Of a DNA stretch of 64,000 nucleotides, positions 25,557-35,373 are shown one piece after another. The DNA comes from CAZGSN01 sp964371655 (lineage in GTDB: Bacteria; Desulfobacterota; Binatia; HRBIN30). A program made the position numbers and the translations under genes. Below the pieces are notes generated by a model. The model was given only the letters and a program-made list of their open reading frames with translations. It searched no databases and had not been told where the DNA came from. Each line of letters opens with the position of its first letter. Position 1 is the stretch's first letter. Where the stretch lies: the NCBI GenBank assembly GCA_964371655.1, contig CAYJOD010000005.1:1-64000 (forward strand). Direction: 5' to 3'.

Positions 25557-28136
25557 TCACTCGCTCCGCAGTGCCGCCGGAATCGAAAGACCGGCAGCGC
25601 GCCGCGCCGGCAACCAAGATGCGATCGCCGACAGTCCGCAGCCGACGATGAAGATCTCGATCGCGACTGCATACGGGAAATGGAACTGAAACGCCCAACC
25701 CACCAGAGCGGGGAACTGTATCTCTACCCAGAAGACGCCCAGTCCGATGCCTCCGAGAAGAGCGACCACGAAACCCAAGAGGCTCAGAACCGCGCTCTCG
25801 AGCAGCACGACTCGAAACAGCATGTCCTGAGAGATGCCAACCGCTCGCATGGCCCCAAAGAGGCGGGTTCGATCGATTACGCTACTCGCGATGGCATCCC
25901 CAAGCGCGACGGACACAAGCAGGAAGGCAACAATGGTGAGGACGTGCTGTACGCCGAACGCCTGCCGCACTTGGCCAACAAAGTAGTCGATCTGCTCACG
26001 CCGAGTTCGAATCATCAACCGGTGCTGGGAACCGATTCGCTCCGCGATGCTTGCTTCCAAGCGGCTAATCCCTGCAGGTTCTTCGGCGTTCACGTAGATC
26101 AGGGTCAGGGTCTTGTCGTTCCAGACCTGACGGTAGAGTTGGCGCCCGATGATCACCGACGGCTCGATAGGAACCTCGGACACCGCTGCGACGATCATGT
26201 CGACGTTGCCACTGGGCGACGCCAAGGTGATCGTGGATCCTGCTCGGAGGCCCCGACGATAGGCGAGTGCTTGCGTGATTAGAGCCGCCTGACCTGAGGA
26301 CACTTGGTCGAGAGCGTTGGGGCTTGCGTCAGACCACAGCGGCCATGTCCAGAGGCGGTCATCCCGAAAGCACGCTTCATCAAAACTATTGAGGAAGAAC
26401 TCGCCCGTGCCATCGGCCACTTCCGTGCTCTGCTGTCCACACACGACCGCTGCGCCGGGGATTGCGCTCAGCAAGGATATGACTTCTTCGTTCAACGCGG
26501 CGCCCCACTCGCCGGTAGCGACGGAGGATGAGCTGATCACTAGGTCGGCGCGTGACTGACGTTCTTGGATCGACAGCAGGGTGCGTTCGAAGCTCCATTC
26601 CAAGATGCCGAGCAACAAGACGAGAGCAAAGCCCAGCCCTGAGGTCGTAATCGTCAACGCGGATCTTCGACTGTTTTGTGCCAATTGTTTGGCTGCCAGG
26701 CGCCCCACGGCTCCAAACAAGGCCCCCCAAATTGGGGCCACGATATATCTTGCCGCCCGTACGAGTGGCGTAGCGACCGTGCATACCAGTGCCGCCATGA
26801 GTACGGTTGTCGCCAATCCGATTTCCGCTACGCCAGTCTTCATTTGCGCGGCGAGGGCTGCCGCTATCGACAACACCAAGACGGCTTGGACAACCCAACG
26901 CATTGACGCACTTGTGGGCGGAAGCTCCCTACCGCGATAGCGCAGAGCGGCAACCGGCTCGGTTTGCGAGACCCTGACAGCCGGAATGAGTGCGGCCAAC
27001 ACTGCCGCGATGATCCCGAGACCCGCCCCGAGCAGGTAGGCAAAGGGCCCGTCATTGGTCTGTGCGTTGGCTACAGGCATCCGCAAGGCAATCGCAGTGG
27101 TCGCCGAAAAGAATGGCAACGCGTAGGTTCCGATCAGGTGACCGAGGACCAGACCGATTATGGTTCCCATGGCGCTAAGCAGGAGACTTTCCTTGAGCAG
27201 CTCGAACGCAACACTGCCCCGCTGCATACCCAAGGACCGCAACAACCCTATTTGCCAGGTGCGCGCCTGGAAGATGGTGCTCAAGCGACTGTACGAAATG
27301 ATCACCCCGACGACGATCGCGAGCAAACTGAACGCCGTAACCATTGCTTGAAACCCGGCAATCGTGTGGCGGATCAGGTGCTTCCTCAATCGTGGCTCTT
27401 GTACCTTGAGACCGCGGCCGACTTCCTGCTGCAAGCTGTTCTTCGTCGGTTCCACCGCTGACGCATCGTTCAGGAGCACGTCAATCTGGTTGATCATCCG
27501 ATCACCGGTAAACGCCCGCTCCGCCGCGAACAGGTCCATGACGACGATGCGGCCTCGTAAAGTTTGCGCCAGGCCTTGGGCTTCGAGGAGGGCTTTGATG
27601 GTGAAGGTCTGCACGCCGTTGGGGGTGACCAGGGGGAGCTTGTCGCCTTTCTTCAAGCCACGCTTGTCGGCGAACTCTTTTCCCAAGATGATCGAGTCGG
27701 GGGAGTTGAGGAACTCGACCATGTCTTCGATGACGCTGTTGGGAGAGCCGGCGGGTTTGTCGGCGTCGTGGTAGACGCGGATGGCGCTTTCGTTGGTGAG
27801 GTCGACGCCTTGCACGGTGAGCATCTCGCCGGAGCCGTCGTCGGGGAAGGCGTTGCTGCGCACCAGCGGCACCGCAAGCTTTACGCCGGGGACCGCCTTC
27901 ACCTTATCGAGGACGTCCTCCGAGAAGCTCAGACCCTCGCCGGCGCTCACCATCAACTGCGCCCGCCCGGCCATGGCGTCGATGGTATCGAGGAACGACT
28001 GCAGCACCGCGGCGTTCATCAGCTGGAACGCGACCACCAACGCGACTCCCAACGCAATGGCGATCATGCTCAGCGCCATGCGCCCGAAGCCGGCGCGGAC
28101 GTGCCGGTAGGCGTACTTGAATGAAAGCGTCGTCAC
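25557..28136 (-). CDS. MacB/FtsX-type ABC transporter permease 2
   Basis: An 859-residue permease with the same two-block FtsX plan as permease 1: first helix at about residues 20-42, periplasmic domain to about 240, helices near 265-385, second periplasmic domain, and a last block with TRLFGAMRAVGISQDMLFRV (about 755-775). It starts at an ATG overlapping the ATPase stop by four bases (ATGA), so ATPase and permease are coupled and probably form one transporter. Residues 31-209 are identical to permease 1 at the DNA level; beyond residue about 212 the two proteins diverge sharply though they remain homologous. Confidence 0.93.
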   Translation of the reverse strand: MTTLSFKYAYRHVRAGFGRMALSMIAIALGVALVVAFQLMNAAVLQSFLDTIDAMAGRAQLMVSAGEGLSFSEDVLDKVKAVPGVKLAVPLVRSNAFPDDGSGEMLTVQGVDLTNESAIRVYHDADKPAGSPNSVIEDMVEFLNSPDSIILGKEFADKRGLKKGDKLPLVTPNGVQTFTIKALLEAQGLAQTLRGRIVVMDLFAAERAFTGDRMINQIDVLLNDASAVEPTKNSLQQEVGRGLKVQEPRLRKHLIRHTIAGFQAMVTAFSLLAIVVGVIISYSRLSTIFQARTWQIGLLRSLGMQRGSVAFELLKESLLLSAMGTIIGLVLGHLIGTYALPFFSATTAIALRMPVANAQTNDGPFAYLLGAGLGIIAAVLAALIPAVRVSQTEPVAALRYRGRELPPTSASMRWVVQAVLVLSIAAALAAQMKTGVAEIGLATTVLMAALVCTVATPLVRAARYIVAPIWGALFGAVGRLAAKQLAQNSRRSALTITTSGLGFALVLLLGILEWSFERTLLSIQERQSRADLVISSSSVATGEWGAALNEEVISLLSAIPGAAVVCGQQSTEVADGTGEFFLNSFDEACFRDDRLWTWPLWSDASPNALDQVSSGQAALITQALAYRRGLRAGSTITLASPSGNVDMIVAAVSEVPIEPSVIIGRQLYRQVWNDKTLTLIYVNAEEPAGISRLEASIAERIGSQHRLMIRTRREQIDYFVGQVRQAFGVQHVLTIVAFLLVSVALGDAIASSVIDRTRLFGAMRAVGISQDMLFRVVLLESAVLSLLGFVVALLGGIGLGVFWVEIQFPALVGWAFQFHFPYAVAIEIFIVGCGLSAIASWLPARRAAGLSIPAALRSE
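27508..28043 (-). repeat. 536-bp segment identical to 23444-23979
   Basis: Partner of the repeat in permease 1. The identity stops at both ends inside coding sequence. Confidence 0.85.
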
Positions 28137-28864
28137 TGCTCGGCGAGGTGGACGATTGAACCGTCGTGGCTTTGTGGGGCTTCTACGTCATGGACGATCT
28201 TGCCGTCGCGTAGCTCCAACGTGCGATGGCCGTATGTCGCCGCGTACACGTTGTGCGTCACCATCACGACGGTAACGTTCCGATCACGATTCAAATCGCG
28301 CAGGAGGTCGAGAATGCCCTCGCCCGTATGCGAGTCGAGGTTGCCAGTCGGTTCGTCCGCAAGAATGATCTCCGGCGCCGTGGCAATCGCACGCGCGATC
28401 GCCACTCGCTGCTGCTCGCCGCCCGACAGCTCAGTCGGATAACGGCGCTCGCAATCGACGATGTTAACGCGCTTCAGAGCCTCCCCCGTGCGTTGCTTGA
28501 CCTCGCCACGGCCATAACCCGAAAACTCGAGCGGCCAGGCGACGTTCTCCTCGACAGTAAACGCGGGCAGCAGATTGAAAGATTGAAACACGAAACCAAC
28601 CGTCCGCAAGCGCAGCCGCGACAGCTCGCGATCGGACAACGTTCTGAGCTCGACGCCGTTGAGGTGCACACTTCCGCTATCCGGCGTGTCGAGCCCGGCC
28701 ATGAGGTTGAGCAAGGTCGACTTGCCGGAGCCGCTGGGTCCCATCAGCGATACGAACTCTCCGGGCAGGATGTCGAGGGACAAATCGCTCAGCGCCAAGG
28801 CGCGGTGCCCCGCGGGCCCGTACGACTTGGATACCTGGTGCAACTCGATCACAGCGTCATTCAT
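28133..28864 (-). CDS. LolD/MacB-type ABC transporter ATP-binding protein
   Basis: A 243-residue ATPase. Walker A GPSGSGKST (about 43-51), Q-loop FVFQSFNLLP, signature LSGGEQQRVAIARA (about 145), Walker B IILADEPTGNLDS and the switch His in VMVTHN. These fit the MacB/LolD/FtsE subfamily that energises FtsX-type permeases. ATG 28864 has GGAGG upstream. It overlaps permease 2 and follows the PadR gene by about 108 bases, giving a padR-ATPase-permease operon. It could also serve permease 1, which has no ATPase of its own. Confidence 0.95.
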   Translation of the reverse strand: MNDAVIELHQVSKSYGPAGHRALALSDLSLDILPGEFVSLMGPSGSGKSTLLNLMAGLDTPDSGSVHLNGVELRTLSDRELSRLRLRTVGFVFQSFNLLPAFTVEENVAWPLEFSGYGRGEVKQRTGEALKRVNIVDCERRYPTELSGGEQQRVAIARAIATAPEIILADEPTGNLDSHTGEGILDLLRDLNRDRNVTVVMVTHNVYAATYGHRTLELRDGKIVHDVEAPQSHDGSIVHLAEQ

Positions 28865-28971
28865 CGCATCCTCCAGCAGGCTAGGAGCAAGGCCCACGGC
28901 GATGCGCCCCTCCGCAGCGCCGCTTCCTCGACGCTTGCACGATCGGGGACGATCGCCCTGAAGCAGGGCGG

Positions 28972-29592
28972 TCACCGTCGCCCACGCACCCCCGCAGTTG
29001 CCGATTCGCGGCTACGCCCACTCTCAGGTAGAGCGCGGAGGGCAGGCGCCAGGCGTTCTATGGCCACCTGCGGAGCGAGTTGAGCGACTGTGCTTTGTAG
29101 GGTTTCGAGGAACTCTATGTCGGCTGCCGTGTATTTCAGGCGCCGTCCCAGCAGTAGAGCCAGTACGTCGAAACGTTTGGCACGGGCGCTATCGCGGGCG
29201 CGTTCGAGGACTTTGCCACGGACCCAGAGCTGCTCCTTCCAGCGCTCAAGAAGCCTGGCGACCAATCTCGGATCAGCCTCACGCAGAAAGAGGGCGCGCC
29301 CCGAGATCGCATCCTCCGAATGCCCATCGCCGAGGTCGACCGGAGCAGTGAGCCACTCGTCGAACCCGTAACAGCCAAGGTCCGTAATCTGGTAGGGCGC
29401 ACGACGCGGGTCGGCATCCGCCGGGTTGGCGACGGTGTGGATCAGGCCATCGTCGACTAGCCGCTGCAACTCGCGATAGAACTTGCCCGTCGAGATCTCG
29501 GCACCCGATTGCTCGCTGTATGCCTTCGCGAGTGCATAGCCGTGGTGTGGTAAGCGATCACGGAGAAAGCCCAGAACGAGAAATTTGAACAT
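28972..29592 (-). CDS. PadR-family transcriptional regulator
   Basis: A 206-residue protein with an N-terminal PadR winged helix (KFLVLGFLRDRLPHHGYALA, then TGKFYRELQRLVDDGLI) and a C-terminal helical Vir-type dimerisation domain. PadR proteins often repress neighbouring ABC efflux operons and respond to toxic ligands. ATG 29592 follows GGGGAGAGAAA. Its gene precedes the ATPase/permease genes on the same strand. A perfect inverted repeat at 29653-29676 upstream is a candidate operator for autoregulation. Confidence 0.85.
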   Translation of the reverse strand: MFKFLVLGFLRDRLPHHGYALAKAYSEQSGAEISTGKFYRELQRLVDDGLIHTVANPADADPRRAPYQITDLGCYGFDEWLTAPVDLGDGHSEDAISGRALFLREADPRLVARLLERWKEQLWVRGKVLERARDSARAKRFDVLALLLGRRLKYTAADIEFLETLQSTVAQLAPQVAIERLAPALRALPESGRSRESATAGVRGRR

Positions 29593-29652
29593 TTTCTCTC
29601 CCCACCTATCTTCTCTGCGGCCCCGGCACCGCAGTACCAACTATTGAGGACC

Positions 29653-29676
29653 GGAGTCAACGAAAGAATTGACTCC
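29653..29676. promoter_or_regulatory. Operator candidate upstream of padR
   Basis: GGAGTCAA-N8-TTGACTCC, a perfect 8-bp inverted repeat with an 8-base spacer, 61 bases upstream of the padR start. The spacing fits binding by a PadR dimer, but the sequence is not the classical ATGT/ACAT type. Confidence 0.5.
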
Positions 29677-30027
29677 ATTGTAGCTAGTTGGGGTGAACAG
29701 CCGTCCGGCGCAGACCGTCGCGACTCTTCGCGGAGCTGCCGGCCCTCCGGCGAACCCCTTTGGAACCATTTCCTTACGACCGCGCCTCCTGTCACGCTCC
29801 GGAGTCGTTCACGGGTCGTCTGAACAGGCAGAGTGAGGAAGCAGTATTGGCTCCGACTCCTAACGGATTGATGGCTACAGTGTATCGATTGCCATCGTGT
29901 AATCATGTACGCGATTGACCTATCCTACAATCATACATTATCTACTCAGCGTCACTTCATGTGGTCCATGAACCGCATCGCGAAGACGGATGTTCACTTG
30001 GGCGCAGCAGAGAGAAAGGAGAGACAG
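29677..30027. other. Divergent intergenic region
   Basis: Between the padR operator candidate and the sigma54-activator start. It is more AT-rich from about 29870 to 29960, where promoters are likely (TTGACCTATCC then TACAAT at about 29916-29932), and carries a GGAGAGACAG ribosome-binding site just before 30028. An in-frame ATG at 29905 exists but the peptide 29905-30027 has no family similarity. Confidence 0.4.
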
Positions 30028-31161
<1,134 letters not shown>

Positions 31162-31177
31162 AGCGTTAAGAAAGAGA

Positions 31178-31321
31178 ACTCACCGCAGAGACGCGGAGGC
31201 GCAGAGGACACCTTTCCACACGACCGAGCTCGGCAAAGCGTAGTCGTAATAGGCGTTGCCATTTGGCCTGCGCTCGCGCGATTCCCTGTCTCCTCTGCGT
31301 CTCAGCGCCTCTGCTGTGAGT
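31178..31321. repeat. Paired inverted repeat, GCAGAGACGCGGAGG type
   Basis: Left arm 31178-31208 (ACTCACCGCAGAGACGCGGA then GGCGCAGAGGA) pairs with 31291-31321 (TCCTCTGCGTCTCAGCGCCT onward). The arms consist of 9-base quasi-repeats. The element follows the activator gene directly and may end its transcript. Confidence 0.8.
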
Positions 31322-31560
31322 CCTTTCTGTCCTAGTTGAGGTGAAGAGGGTCCCGGGTTCTCGTTCACTCCGCATTTGCCTGGATGGTGGCGGATATCAG
31401 CCAAAGCCGCCGTTGTTGGTTGGCGCCAAGCCTTGGGGCCGGACCCGCGGCCGTGGCGGTTTCCGGGTCTATGACCGTACGTCATTGATACCACTCAGCT
31501 TTGCGCTCCACCCGAAACTTACCGACGCTTGGCAGGAGCCTTGCTCAATGCCTGGGTACG
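31322..31560. other. Intergenic region, no feature recognised
   Basis: Upstream region of the stalk-protein gene. No clear ribosome-binding site or promoter was recognised; the frame is open upstream to 31501. Confidence 0.3.
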
Positions 31561-32643
31561 ATGAAACGAAGCAAGGTGAGCCACAAGCGTTCGAAGGTCC
31601 TCGGCATGTTCAGCTACAACCTGACGATCCTCGTCACGATTGGCGCTATTGCTTTGGTTGTCGGCGGCCGCGTGGTGCTGGCCGACGAGGGCACGGCGGC
31701 CAGTGGCGATGATGGCGGTGACGGCCATGATCAGGATGGTGACGACCAAGGCGAGGACGACAACGACCAGGGGCAGAATGGGGACGATCAGGGCGATGAC
31801 GAGGGAGATGATGAGGGCGATGATGAGGGCGAGCATATGCATACGCCGACACCGGCGCTGACACCGACCGGCAGCGGAATCTCCACACCAACGTTCACGC
31901 CGACGCCGACAAACACCGCGACGGCGACGCACACGGACACACCCACGCCGATCGACACCGCGACACCTTCGCACACAGACACGCCCGCGCCGATCGACAC
32001 GGCGACGCCGACGCTGACTTACACGGCGACACCAACATTGACCTACACGCACACGCCGACGCCGACTCCCACCTTCGCCGACACGCCGGCGCCAACGCAG
32101 GCACCGTCCAATCTCGGTGGCGGCTGCCCGAGCGAGCCGCAGCCAGGCTGCAAGGAGACGACGAACGCACGCAAGGGCTTCCTGTACGTCCGCCGTCAAG
32201 AACCCGTGGCCGCGAACAAAGTGGTCTGGGGTTGGGCGAAAGGCGAGGCGGTGAGCAGCGCCGACATCGGCGATCCGACCGCCGGCACCAGCTATGAGCT
32301 GTGCATCTACGACCATCCAAACGGCCAGGCGAATCTGCTGGTCGATCTCGCCGCGCCGGCCGGGCCGGCGTGGGTCGCGGTGAAGAAGGGGTACCTGTAC
32401 GTCGATGCGCACCGCGCCAGCGACGGCATCGGTACGATCAAAGTCGTCTCGGGTCCCGCGGGCAGCGCCCGACTCTCGCTGAAGGCAAGCGGCGAACACA
32501 TGCCGGTTGCCGACCCGAGCCCGCTGCACCAAAGCCTGGTGGTGGCGCAGATGTGGAATAGCAACGGCACCTGTTGGACGACGCAGTTCACCTCGCCGGC
32601 CAGAAAAGTAAAGCTCGGCTTGTTCTCCGATTACGCCGACTGA
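31561..32643 (+). CDS. Surface protein with acidic region, Thr/Pro stalk and C-terminal domain
   Basis: A 360-residue product starting at ATG 31561. Layout: basic N-terminus and a membrane/signal segment (LTILVTIGAIALVVGGRVVLA, about 20-42), a strongly acidic Asp/Gly/Gln run (about 45-92), a TPTPALTPT/ATATHTDTPTP stalk (about 93-185), then a compact domain (about 190-360) with four cysteines and KGFLYVRRQEP and KKGYLYVDAHR motifs that look like two related halves. The family is unknown. The build is that of a secreted or cell-surface protein; the acidic run could bind divalent cations. No function assigned. Confidence 0.75.
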   Translation: MKRSKVSHKRSKVLGMFSYNLTILVTIGAIALVVGGRVVLADEGTAASGDDGGDGHDQDGDDQGEDDNDQGQNGDDQGDDEGDDEGDDEGEHMHTPTPALTPTGSGISTPTFTPTPTNTATATHTDTPTPIDTATPSHTDTPAPIDTATPTLTYTATPTLTYTHTPTPTPTFADTPAPTQAPSNLGGGCPSEPQPGCKETTNARKGFLYVRRQEPVAANKVVWGWAKGEAVSSADIGDPTAGTSYELCIYDHPNGQANLLVDLAAPAGPAWVAVKKGYLYVDAHRASDGIGTIKVVSGPAGSARLSLKASGEHMPVADPSPLHQSLVVAQMWNSNGTCWTTQFTSPARKVKLGLFSDYAD

Positions 32644-32659
32644 GCCCGACAACTCAGTT

Positions 32660-32815
32660 GGAACCACGGATGGACGCCGATGAACGCGGATAAGACCAGC
32701 CAGAAACGGGACATGCAGGGATTTAGGCGATGAATTCGCCCGGACAAAATCGATACGCTTCGAAAGGAAGTGGTTCCCTTCCGAATCCGCGTTCATCCGT
32801 GTTCATCCGCGGTTC
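32660..32815. repeat. Paired inverted repeat, ATCCGTG type, copy 1
   Basis: Arms 32660-32691 (GGAACCACGGATGGACGCCG onward) and 32784-32815 pair across a ~92-base centre. The same element, with different centre, is at 34015-34167, and a single arm is at 19953-19986. The centre has words (GCAGGGA, AGG) in common with copy 2. Confidence 0.8.
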
Positions 32816-32906
32816 TAATTGACGTTCTCAGGCTAAGTCGGGGAAACCGCCGGTCGGAATCCGTCGTAGAGAAGCCAGGCGGTCCACGAGCTGATCAGGT
32901 GATTTT

Positions 32907-33015
32907 CACCAGAGAGGCACAGAATGCAAAGGGCTTCGGGCGACTGATCAACAGGCTTCTTGCCCTCGAATCCTACGAGTTTCTTCTCGGTGCCCTCTGT
33001 GCCTCTGTGGTTGAT
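32907..33015. repeat. Paired inverted repeat, CAGAGGCACAGAG type
   Basis: CACCAGAGAGGCACAGAATG at 32907 pairs with CTCGGTGCCCTCTGTGCCTC at about 32986-33015. Built from 8-9-base quasi-repeats like the element at 31178-31321. Confidence 0.7.
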
Positions 33016-33092
33016 CCCCGTCTTCCATATCCATCCGCGGTTCCGGTGCGCCGCTTTGCCGAGCGCCGTCGACTGCGCTAAGCGACGCGGCC

Positions 33093-33932
33093 ATGCGGGT
33101 CGTGGGGATCGTCGTTTCACTGTTCATCGTCGGGATGACGCTCTTCAACCTCGCCGCGTACGCGTGTCGGACGTGCGTCCTGCGCCGGCTCGCCAAGTGC
33201 GCGGCGGCGGATCGGCTCGGGTGGATCGATTGGGCGTGCTGTTTCGCCCAGGAATGCGGCGCCAACGCGTTCGTTGTCCTGGCGGCGCCGCTGGGATGGA
33301 TCATCGGACGACAACCGGAGACATCGCCGAGCGCAGATGAGCGGCAATCGATGTCAAAGCGCAGAGGGCCGGTCGTACTCGTCCACGGAATGGGCGTGAA
33401 CGGCGGCTCGATGTTGCTGTTGCGACAGCGCCTGTTGCGCGACGGTTGGGGTCCCGTGTGTTGCTTCAATTACCTGTCGCACGCCGCCGATGTCGAGACG
33501 GCCGCGGCCGAGCTGCGCACCTACGTGGAGCGTGTCGCCGCTACCTCGACCGAGCCGGTGACTCTGATCGGCCACAGTCTCGGCGGGTTGGTGATCCGCT
33601 ACTACGCGCGTCATTTTCCGTCGCCGCGCGTGCGCCGTCTGCTCACCCTCGGAACACCGCATCGCGGCACCATCCTGGCGCGCCGTTGGCTTCCCGCGCT
33701 AGCGCCGGGATCGAAACTACTCGTGGCTCTCAACGCCGCCGACCGCCCCCCGCAGCAGTTCGACGTCATCACCATCTACTCGAGCTTCGACGCCCTCATC
33801 CTGCCCCCCGCCAACGCCGTCTATGACAACGCGTTCAATATCCAGCTCAACAACGTCGGCCACAACGCGCTGCTGACCTCGAAGCGGGTCTACGGGCTGA
33901 TCGCGGAGAACCTTGCCGCGCCGCTGCCGTGA
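33093..33932 (+). CDS. Membrane-anchored alpha/beta-hydrolase lipase
   Basis: A 279-residue lipase-like protein. An N-terminal membrane helix (VVGIVVSLFIVGMTLFNLAA) and a Cys-rich segment precede the hydrolase core, which starts with PVVLVHGMGVNGG (oxyanion loop, about 93-105) and has the nucleophile elbow GHSLGGLVIRYY (about 160). The TLGTPHRGT strand follows, as in bacterial triacylglycerol lipases; the Asp is probably in SSFDALILP and the His in NNVGHNALL (about 255). It resembles LipA/EstA-type lipases acting on esters or membrane lipids. Isolated between repeats. Confidence 0.88.
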   Translation: MRVVGIVVSLFIVGMTLFNLAAYACRTCVLRRLAKCAAADRLGWIDWACCFAQECGANAFVVLAAPLGWIIGRQPETSPSADERQSMSKRRGPVVLVHGMGVNGGSMLLLRQRLLRDGWGPVCCFNYLSHAADVETAAAELRTYVERVAATSTEPVTLIGHSLGGLVIRYYARHFPSPRVRRLLTLGTPHRGTILARRWLPALAPGSKLLVALNAADRPPQQFDVITIYSSFDALILPPANAVYDNAFNIQLNNVGHNALLTSKRVYGLIAENLAAPLP

Positions 33933-34014
33933 GGCGGGCAGTCGGAGCGTCAGCGCATCGCTGCTGGCTCCAATGATATTCTTGTCGACGACTCAGTGCC
34001 GGAAAAGAACAGAT

Positions 34015-34167
34015 GAAACCGCGGATGGACACGGATGAACGCCGATAGGATAAGGCAGGCAGGGACTTGGAGAAGAGCTGGCTGCCCATGTGGCCGCAAA
34101 CTTTGTGCAAGTAGGGGCGCGCGTTGTTCGTTGGAATCCGCGTGCATCAGCGTCCATCCGCGGTTCC
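34015..34167. repeat. Paired inverted repeat, ATCCGTG type, copy 2
   Basis: Arms 34015-34046 (GAAACCGCGGATGGACACGG onward) and 34133-34167 pair; same family as 32660-32815. The two copies flank the lipase gene. Confidence 0.8.
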
Positions 34168-34184
34168 AAATGAGGCGTTCCGGC

Positions 34185-34667
34185 TCAACGCCGCGCCGGA
34201 AGCAGCTGCAGGACGAGCAGCGCGGCAATGCAGCCAACGCAGAAGAGGTGATCGTGGCAGATCGCTCGCGCCAGGGCGCTTTGGGTGACGAGGTCGTCGG
34301 CGCGCGTGCCGAGACGCACGGCGTTGGGAACAACACGCGCCGCAGCCAGGCCGATGGGTAGCAACGCCAGGACCAGCGTCGTCCACCCCAAGCCGCGACC
34401 CACGTTGCGTCGCAGCAGTTGCACCAGCGCGGCAGCGACGGTGAAAAGCATGACCACGGCGATCAGACGGTTCATCGGAAACGCCGCGGTCGTGACCCGT
34501 TGATAGTAAGCCGCGATCGACGCCATCACCGGCTCCGGCAGCACCGCACCGGCGTGGCCGAGCGTCTGGACATCGAACATTAGATCGAACCACAGGACGG
34601 CAAGCAAAAAGCCGGCACCGGCAGTGAGGACGCGACGAGACAGAGATGGCGGAGTGGCGGGCATCAC
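34185..34667 (-). CDS. Four-helix membrane protein of unknown function
   Basis: A 160-residue integral membrane protein with about four helices (AGAGFLLAVLWFDLMFD; LIAVVMLFTVAAALVQLL; LGWTTLVLALLPIGLAAARV; LFCVGCIAALLVLQLL). The WFDLMFDVQTL segment with two aspartates in the first helix and a His/Cys pair late in the protein (CHDHLFCVGC) are notable and could bind a metal or haem, which is speculation. Similar unnamed proteins occur in proteobacteria. Its end lies 17 bases from the repeat at 34015-34167. Confidence 0.7.
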   Translation of the reverse strand: MMPATPPSLSRRVLTAGAGFLLAVLWFDLMFDVQTLGHAGAVLPEPVMASIAAYYQRVTTAAFPMNRLIAVVMLFTVAAALVQLLRRNVGRGLGWTTLVLALLPIGLAAARVVPNAVRLGTRADDLVTQSALARAICHDHLFCVGCIAALLVLQLLPARR

Positions 34668-34734
34668 CGACGGTCGGCAGCGGCGTAATCAGACCCGCGC
34701 GTTACAGCTCGGTGCGGGGCGTCGGCGGTAGTGA

Positions 34735-34923
34735 TCAATTGACGCGTGGAACCCCGAGATCCTTGCATATCTTGCGGGCGAGATCGTCCGCGATCTCGTT
34801 GTGCCGTGGAACAGCAGAGCGCTTGTTTTGCAACGGGTTGTGCCACCACGAATGACGCCCACCCTCGCGGAGTAGTCCACACCCGTGTGCTCGCAGATGG
34901 CGAAGCAGATCGCCACGCTTCAT
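34735..34923 (-). CDS. hicA: HicA-family mRNA interferase toxin
   Basis: A 62-residue HicA toxin with a double-stranded RNA-binding-like fold. The family pattern KRGDLLRHLRAHGCGLLREGGRHSWW contains the catalytic His (GGRH), and PRHNEIADDLARKICKDLGV is the typical C-terminal helix. It overlaps hicB by four bases (ATGA). The antitoxin-first order (hicB-hicA) is seen in many members. Confidence 0.9.
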   Translation of the reverse strand: MKRGDLLRHLRAHGCGLLREGGRHSWWHNPLQNKRSAVPRHNEIADDLARKICKDLGVPRVN

Positions 34924-35132
34924 GGGGCGATCGGTTCCTCGTCAAACCCCTCTCCAGCTGCTTCCAGTGCATCGCGTCGATTGAACTCTAGTGCCTCGCG
35001 CAGCGTGACCCGGAGGCTCTCGATCAGTTCCGGGCGTGACGGCTCCTGACAGTTTACTCCGGGCACTTCCTCGATCCACCCGATCCACCAGTCTCCGGAT
35101 TTCTTGATCACAGCGGTGTAGGCGTCGTTCAT
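34920..35132 (-). CDS. hicB: HicB-family antitoxin
   Basis: A 70-residue HicB protein, partner of the HicA at 34735-34923. MNDAYTAVIKKSGDWWIGWI followed by PGVNCQEPSRPELIESLR is the HicB partial RNase-H-like fold; members neutralise HicA by binding. No DNA-binding domain is attached in this short version. ATG 35132 is chosen because the family begins here; the upstream in-frame extension to 35225 is not conserved. Confidence 0.88.
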   Translation of the reverse strand: MNDAYTAVIKKSGDWWIGWIEEVPGVNCQEPSRPELIESLRVTLREALEFNRRDALEAAGEGFDEEPIAP

Positions 35133-35373
35133 ACCATCTCTCCATACCTCCGGCGGCCGCAGATCGCTAACCCTTGGCACTAATCTCCAACCAACCCGAA
35201 CCATCGTTGGTCCCAGAAATGCCAATCCCAGTTGCGGTTCGTCCAGGTCCTGTCTTGGTAGTGAAAGAGCAAACCACGAACGAGCTCGGCGCCTCGCGAG
35301 TCGTTGGTGCTCATGGGAATCGCCTGATTGCTCTCAGGCGAAGAGCTTGGTGGCTGGTCGGCGCCTATTACTT
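35133..35373. other. Intergenic region, no feature recognised
   Basis: Contains the upstream region of hicBA. A palindromic word GGTTGGTCCC-like sequence near 35190-35220 may be an operator, but nothing is certain. Confidence 0.3.

Noticed and set aside
31519..32796. Minus-strand frame of 425 codons opposite the stalk protein
   Set aside because: Arg/Val-rich mirror of the Thr/Pro and Asp repeats; no homology.
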